A model generated the notes under the pieces. That model worked only from the letters and a program-made list of their open reading frames with translations, was not told the origin of the DNA and did no database searches. A program made the position numbers and the translations under genes. Shown here piece after piece: positions 60,001 through 64,000 of a DNA stretch of 64,000 nt. The stretch is from Trichuris trichiura (lineage: Eukaryota; Nematoda; Enoplea; Trichinellida; Trichuridae), in NCBI GenBank assembly GCA_037903355.1, contig JBAJFE010000041.1, positions 186,001 through 250,000 of the forward strand, given 5' to 3'. The stretch's first letter is position 1. Each line of letters opens with the position of its first letter.

Positions 60001-61547
60001 CATTGGCACTTACTGTGAGGTAAGTCATCCACAGTAAAGCATTTTAGCTCCAACAAACTGTTAATGACAAGGCCAATCTCATAGTTTTTGCTATTTCCAG
60101 AGTGGTTTCTATGAAACAGAAATGCTGAAGGCAGACATGTGAAACAAGAAACGCTGTCAAGGGAAAGCAAAACTCCAACACAACCGTATATTTCGTCTTC
60201 ATCTGTCGTACAAAATGTAGTGACACTTGCAACACCGCGGAAGCAATCTGAGCACACGTACTCATGTGCCCATAGTAGGCAGTAACTGCACAGTGTCGAG
60301 GGAAGCTTCTGCGCTTAAGCATACACATATGTACTTCATCAATCAAAGCATTGCTGCGGTTATGATGCAGACTGGCTTTCTTGCCGTCAGACATAGACCA
60401 CGTGGAGACAAGAGTCACTTTCTTAACGAACATAAGGCATTATTGCGTTGAAAGTGGAGTGCCCGACGATGTTATGCGCATCAGCAGTGCTTCGGTGCTG
60501 CGATCACGATAGTGAAGAAGACAGTCGCAGTCGAAAGCTGTTGGGTGTCTGTCATGACGTACCATAACGATGCTTAACTGTGCTCAAATGCGTTGAACAA
60601 TACGTACGCCATGCGTAAGCCGCTGTCACCTGCTTTTCTTTTTTCCTACACGCATTTCTTCATTGTCAACCGCTGAAGCTGCGAATTTTTCCATTGTAAT
60701 TTCAACAATCGAAGTGCACGGACTAATGTGCTTGCTTTCGCAAAGATTCTTTGAGGCCAGGCAAATTCGTCAAAAACAGCCGTCTAAGCAAAGACCATCT
60801 CCTGTTGGTAGAAGAGAATAAAACCGGGACAACAGTGCACCTTTTTTAGACAGCTCTTTTGTATCCAGTCATCTAGACATCCAATTCAGTTCACATGTGA
60901 TCATCATGTGAACATGAGAAGACACTTCACTATGAGGTGTGATCATGAGGAACATGTGACCATCATGTGATCATAACTGCTCACTACAACAATGAGGTCA
61001 AATAGAGTTCATGAGGAAAGATCACCGCTTCGTGGCGTGAAATGTTGTACGCTTTAGCGAATCAGCTTTATCAAACAACATAGTTAGCTGAGGTCTCCGT
61101 AAGGTCCCATATATTTTTCCGCACACAGAGCAGCACTGAAAGCTTTGGCCATTTTAAACAACATCTGAGCGTTAAGCGTTTTAATGGAGCATTCCATAAC
61201 TTTTCCCAGACGCTTTCTGAATTGCAAGTATACTGCTAAAAAAAATCTTGAGTTGTTTCTCAGAAACGTGAGTTCAGCGAACCAGGGTGGATTCATTTCT
61301 TGAAATGAATCGCAGGTATAGCGTCGATTATAAGCTTCTGTTTCCAAGGTATGGGCAAAGGAAAATGGTTGAACGTCATGTACATAGAGTAATTGCTGAG
61401 CTGGCTTCCATGCTTCATTAGAAAAGAATTCATTGGATGTCCTGATGAATACACGACAAACCGAACTATGAAGGAGAGGGAGAGAGAGACGCAACAGGAC
61501 GACACAAGCGCAGTATTCACACTGACCGCAACCACCAGCAATGACCG

Positions 61548-61556
61548 CTTTATATA
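61548..61556 (-). promoter_or_regulatory. TATA-like box in right arm
   Basis: Mirror of the site at 54931-54939, pointing towards the palindrome centre on the minus strand. Confidence 0.4.
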
Positions 61557-62068
61557 CCTTTTCTCTGAGTAAATACTTCGGGGCATTGCATAATTGCCTG
61601 TTTGCCACGTGCTTCCCTAATTGCCGAAGTAAAATGATTGGTTAGTTTGGCCACGGCTAACTTCCGGTGACCTTTCTCGTGGCTGCCCTGGTCACATGAG
61701 CTTGTTTGCCACGCACTTTCGTAATTGTCGAAGTAAAATGATTGGTCAGTTTGGCCAAGGCTAACTTCCGGTGACCTTTCTCGTGACTGCCGTGATCACA
61801 TGAGCACTTGTTTATTACACGTAGCTTATGACTAATCAATCGGCAATGCGGAAATGGAAATAACACATGGGTGTTACTTACCATTCATTCATACCCATCA
61901 CTGTGGAAGTACATCTGCTGTCTGACTTTAATCTGCAGTGAAATTGAAATTGACCACAGACAATGAAAGTTTTTCTCGCTGCGATTAAGTTAAAGAAGTG
62001 CCCTCTTAGCTGAAGAGTAAAGACAGCAGGGTCAGTCGATAAACGCTTTTCCATCAACCAAGTACACT

Positions 62069-64000
62069 GTCTTTTCTATACAGAACCTTCATACATAACC
62101 TGAACAAAAAGGAGGTAGTATTATTTTGAAACTTACGCCACGCTCAGCTCCAGTGCTCTTTAGCTTTCGATTAGGCGCACAATGGCTAAGGGGCGCAGAT
62201 GTGTTCTTCTGGTGTGGGAAAACAACTGATGAGCGGTAAGGTGCCAGCTTTTTCGGGCGAACGATTTAGCCAAAACTAAATGGAAAATGGTGTGCGAAAA
62301 AGTAATTTTACATCTTTGCAGCTACTAAATGGGACCACTGGATAGGAAGCATGTTCAGTAAGCAATAGGCGGTTTTGCTGCGGCTATTTTGACTCGACAC
62401 TTAAGGGGAGGGTTTTATATAGAGTTTACTTAGCATCAATGCTTGACAATAAAACGAAGCGCTTTGATAGAGACTATTAACTACAGCAGTTTGTAATTTA
62501 CGTTAACGTTCAAAGTGCATCAAGTGTTCAAAGTGCCTGGAAATGGATTAAAGCTACGAAGAAGTATTGAGTGATCAACTGCTGAAATCGGGCAACATTA
62601 GCTATGAATTCATGTAAGACTGCTGGAGGGTGAACAGGGCAGCAGTCGACGACTTAACGCTGCCTATGAATCATGATGCATTAAGGTGCGATAGAAGACG
62701 CGAAAACTCGAACACTGTTAAAAATTTATTAACGGATTCGAAAATACGCGCGCGTCTATGCGCATTGGCTAAGATTCCATAGAAAGGTTTTTGCCTAGAA
62801 AAAGACTCTTTATAATGTCAGCCAGCGAAATAATAGCATACACAATTGGAAGTTTGTTTCGACTTTGCAGTGGCTACGAAAACGGTTGACGAATAGAGCG
62901 GGACATTCATATATACAAGTGAAGAGGTCTTCAGGGTCAGTTGCTTTCAGGATTTTGGTTGCCTTTCGTCCGAGTCATCAGATGCTTGAATTCTGAATGA
63001 AAAAATGAATCAACAAAACTGCATATTAATAGAAAGCCGTCATTTTATTACGCGACAGGGTATAAGTAATTTAACGGCGAATAAACGGTGGTCGCTGGCA
63101 AAATTGACAAAGTGCAAATCATCGTCTATCTAACAATAATTGGGTTCTTCTTGATTGTTCACATGAAGTGTGTACGAGTTCGCAACGGGTTTGTAAAGTT
63201 TAATTTACGTTTTTGTGCTTCCAGCCTGTTTATTACTGAAAAAGTAGTATTTCGGAATCATGCAGCAAACACTTGCAGCTGTGTAATTCAATATCGCCCT
63301 CGTACAAGAATCTATAGCCGGTTTTTAAAAATACAGTTGGCCTTCGTTATCCGCGATTAACTCGTCCCGAATTTTGAGCGTTACAGCGCGTAAAAAGAAT
63401 TCTGCGTTGTGTAGGGTATCCTATGAAAGAGGCCAAATAGCTTGTATTCCAGCCGCGTATTTCATCCTATCCTCTTGAATTCCTTTCGGAACGGTTATCA
63501 TACCTAGTGATCCTTCGAAGCTTGGTACTACGAAATCTAGCTACGAGATACTGACAACAATGAGACTGCGCTTGTCCAGTGGAGCCAGCCATCAGAGTCC
63601 AAGCCATTACATACAAGAAAGGACGAAAGTAGAATGATCTTTCTTTAAACGCCTTGAAATCACCTTGCTTTAATGAGCTAAGCGATGTACTGCTGCGCGG
63701 GATGGGCACAAAGCAGGGGAAATATATAACACAGAGGCGCACTTAAGCAGAAATACTGAGCATCACATGGAACACATCCACATAGAACAAAACGTCTACG
63801 GCAGAAATGTTTGGCGCATCAGGAATCAGACAATTCATCCACTTTCTATAGGTGTGTGCAGATCCCCTGGAAACCGGCCAGCCCTAGGGTTGCTTGAACT
63901 TGTTGGTAGCGAAACTTCTCCCCTTAAAATGATAGGCTCCGCAGCTGCCGGAGCTTTGTTTTAAAACATTGTTATAGGGAGCTGTTTCTCCCTTTTCTTC
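62069..64000. other. gene-poor region at the window end
   Basis: No supported gene. A weak hammerhead-like string (CTGATGACTCGGACGAAAGG on the minus strand, about 62958-62977) may be another Penelope relic, but a paired stem II is not present. Confidence 0.35.

Larger units (their letters stand above)
54425..62068. repeat. 7.6-kb imperfect palindrome with pogo transposase copies at its centre
   Basis: Reading inwards from 54425 on the plus strand and from 62068 on the minus strand gives the same sequence, with scattered substitutions (roughly 5-8 percent by eye). It runs through mirrored tandem blocks, TATA-like sites, short open frames, ATGATCAC clusters and a minisatellite, to about 57080 and 59409. 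About 670 bp of extra sequence then sits in the left arm (57080-57760). The mirror resumes in two head-to-head DDE transposase fragments around a centre near 58.58 kb. Differences between the arms argue against a simple assembly fold-back. Confidence 0.88.

Overview
This is an animal nuclear genome window. The evidence is spliced genes with very short introns (mostly 46-80 bp, normal GT-AG ends), animal gene families (SLC4 bicarbonate transporter, TMEM161, MARVEL, a zona-pellucida-domain protein), one eukaryotic tRNA-Thr gene, Penelope-like retroelements, and hAT and pogo DNA transposons. A nematode is the best guess. A dispersed repeat carries a run of GCCTAA units (the complement of the nematode telomere unit TTAGGC), and intron size and gene families fit a compact-gene nematode, perhaps of the Trichuris/Trichinella side. 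The species cannot be fixed from sequence alone.

Genes lie in the first half. They are: a four-exon MARVEL protein (1715-5764, +) whose 3.36-kb first intron holds an antisense Penelope fragment; a secreted ZP-domain protein (8112-9017, -); an 11-exon TMEM161 protein of 449 aa (12581-14876, -); tRNA-Thr(CGT) (15993-16065, -); a small single-pass membrane protein (16439-16876, -); two intronless, convergent pseudouridine-5'-phosphatase-like HAD hydrolases (19524-20225 + and 20885-21583 -); and a 20-exon, 959-aa SLC4 family bicarbonate transporter (23017-31253, -). The TMEM161 and SLC4 models were built by hand: every exon phase joins and both total lengths divide by three.

The second half (31.3-64 kb) is almost gene-free and shaped by mobile DNA. 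It has a 217-bp hAT MITE with 8-bp target duplication (39244-39460), a hAT transposase 3' end with its terminal repeat (51.1-51.74 kb), and a 7.6-kb imperfect palindrome (54425-62068). The palindrome centre carries two head-to-head decayed pogo/Tigger-type DDE transposase copies. Its arms carry mirrored TATA-like sites, a ~45-bp minisatellite and ATGATCAC clusters.

Two Penelope fragments (3.1-4.2 kb and 10.8-12.2 kb) each end with a hammerhead-ribozyme-like motif and are flanked by inverted repeats; one inverted pair is a perfect 61-bp match. A third, decayed end lies near 47.7 kb. Four copies of a telomere-like, double-hairpin repeat are scattered at 4.7, 18.1, 25.8 and 47.0 kb.

The genes show no operon-like relation. 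SLC4, TMEM161, MARVEL, ZP and the phosphatases act in unrelated membrane, cuticle/matrix and nucleotide-salvage roles.
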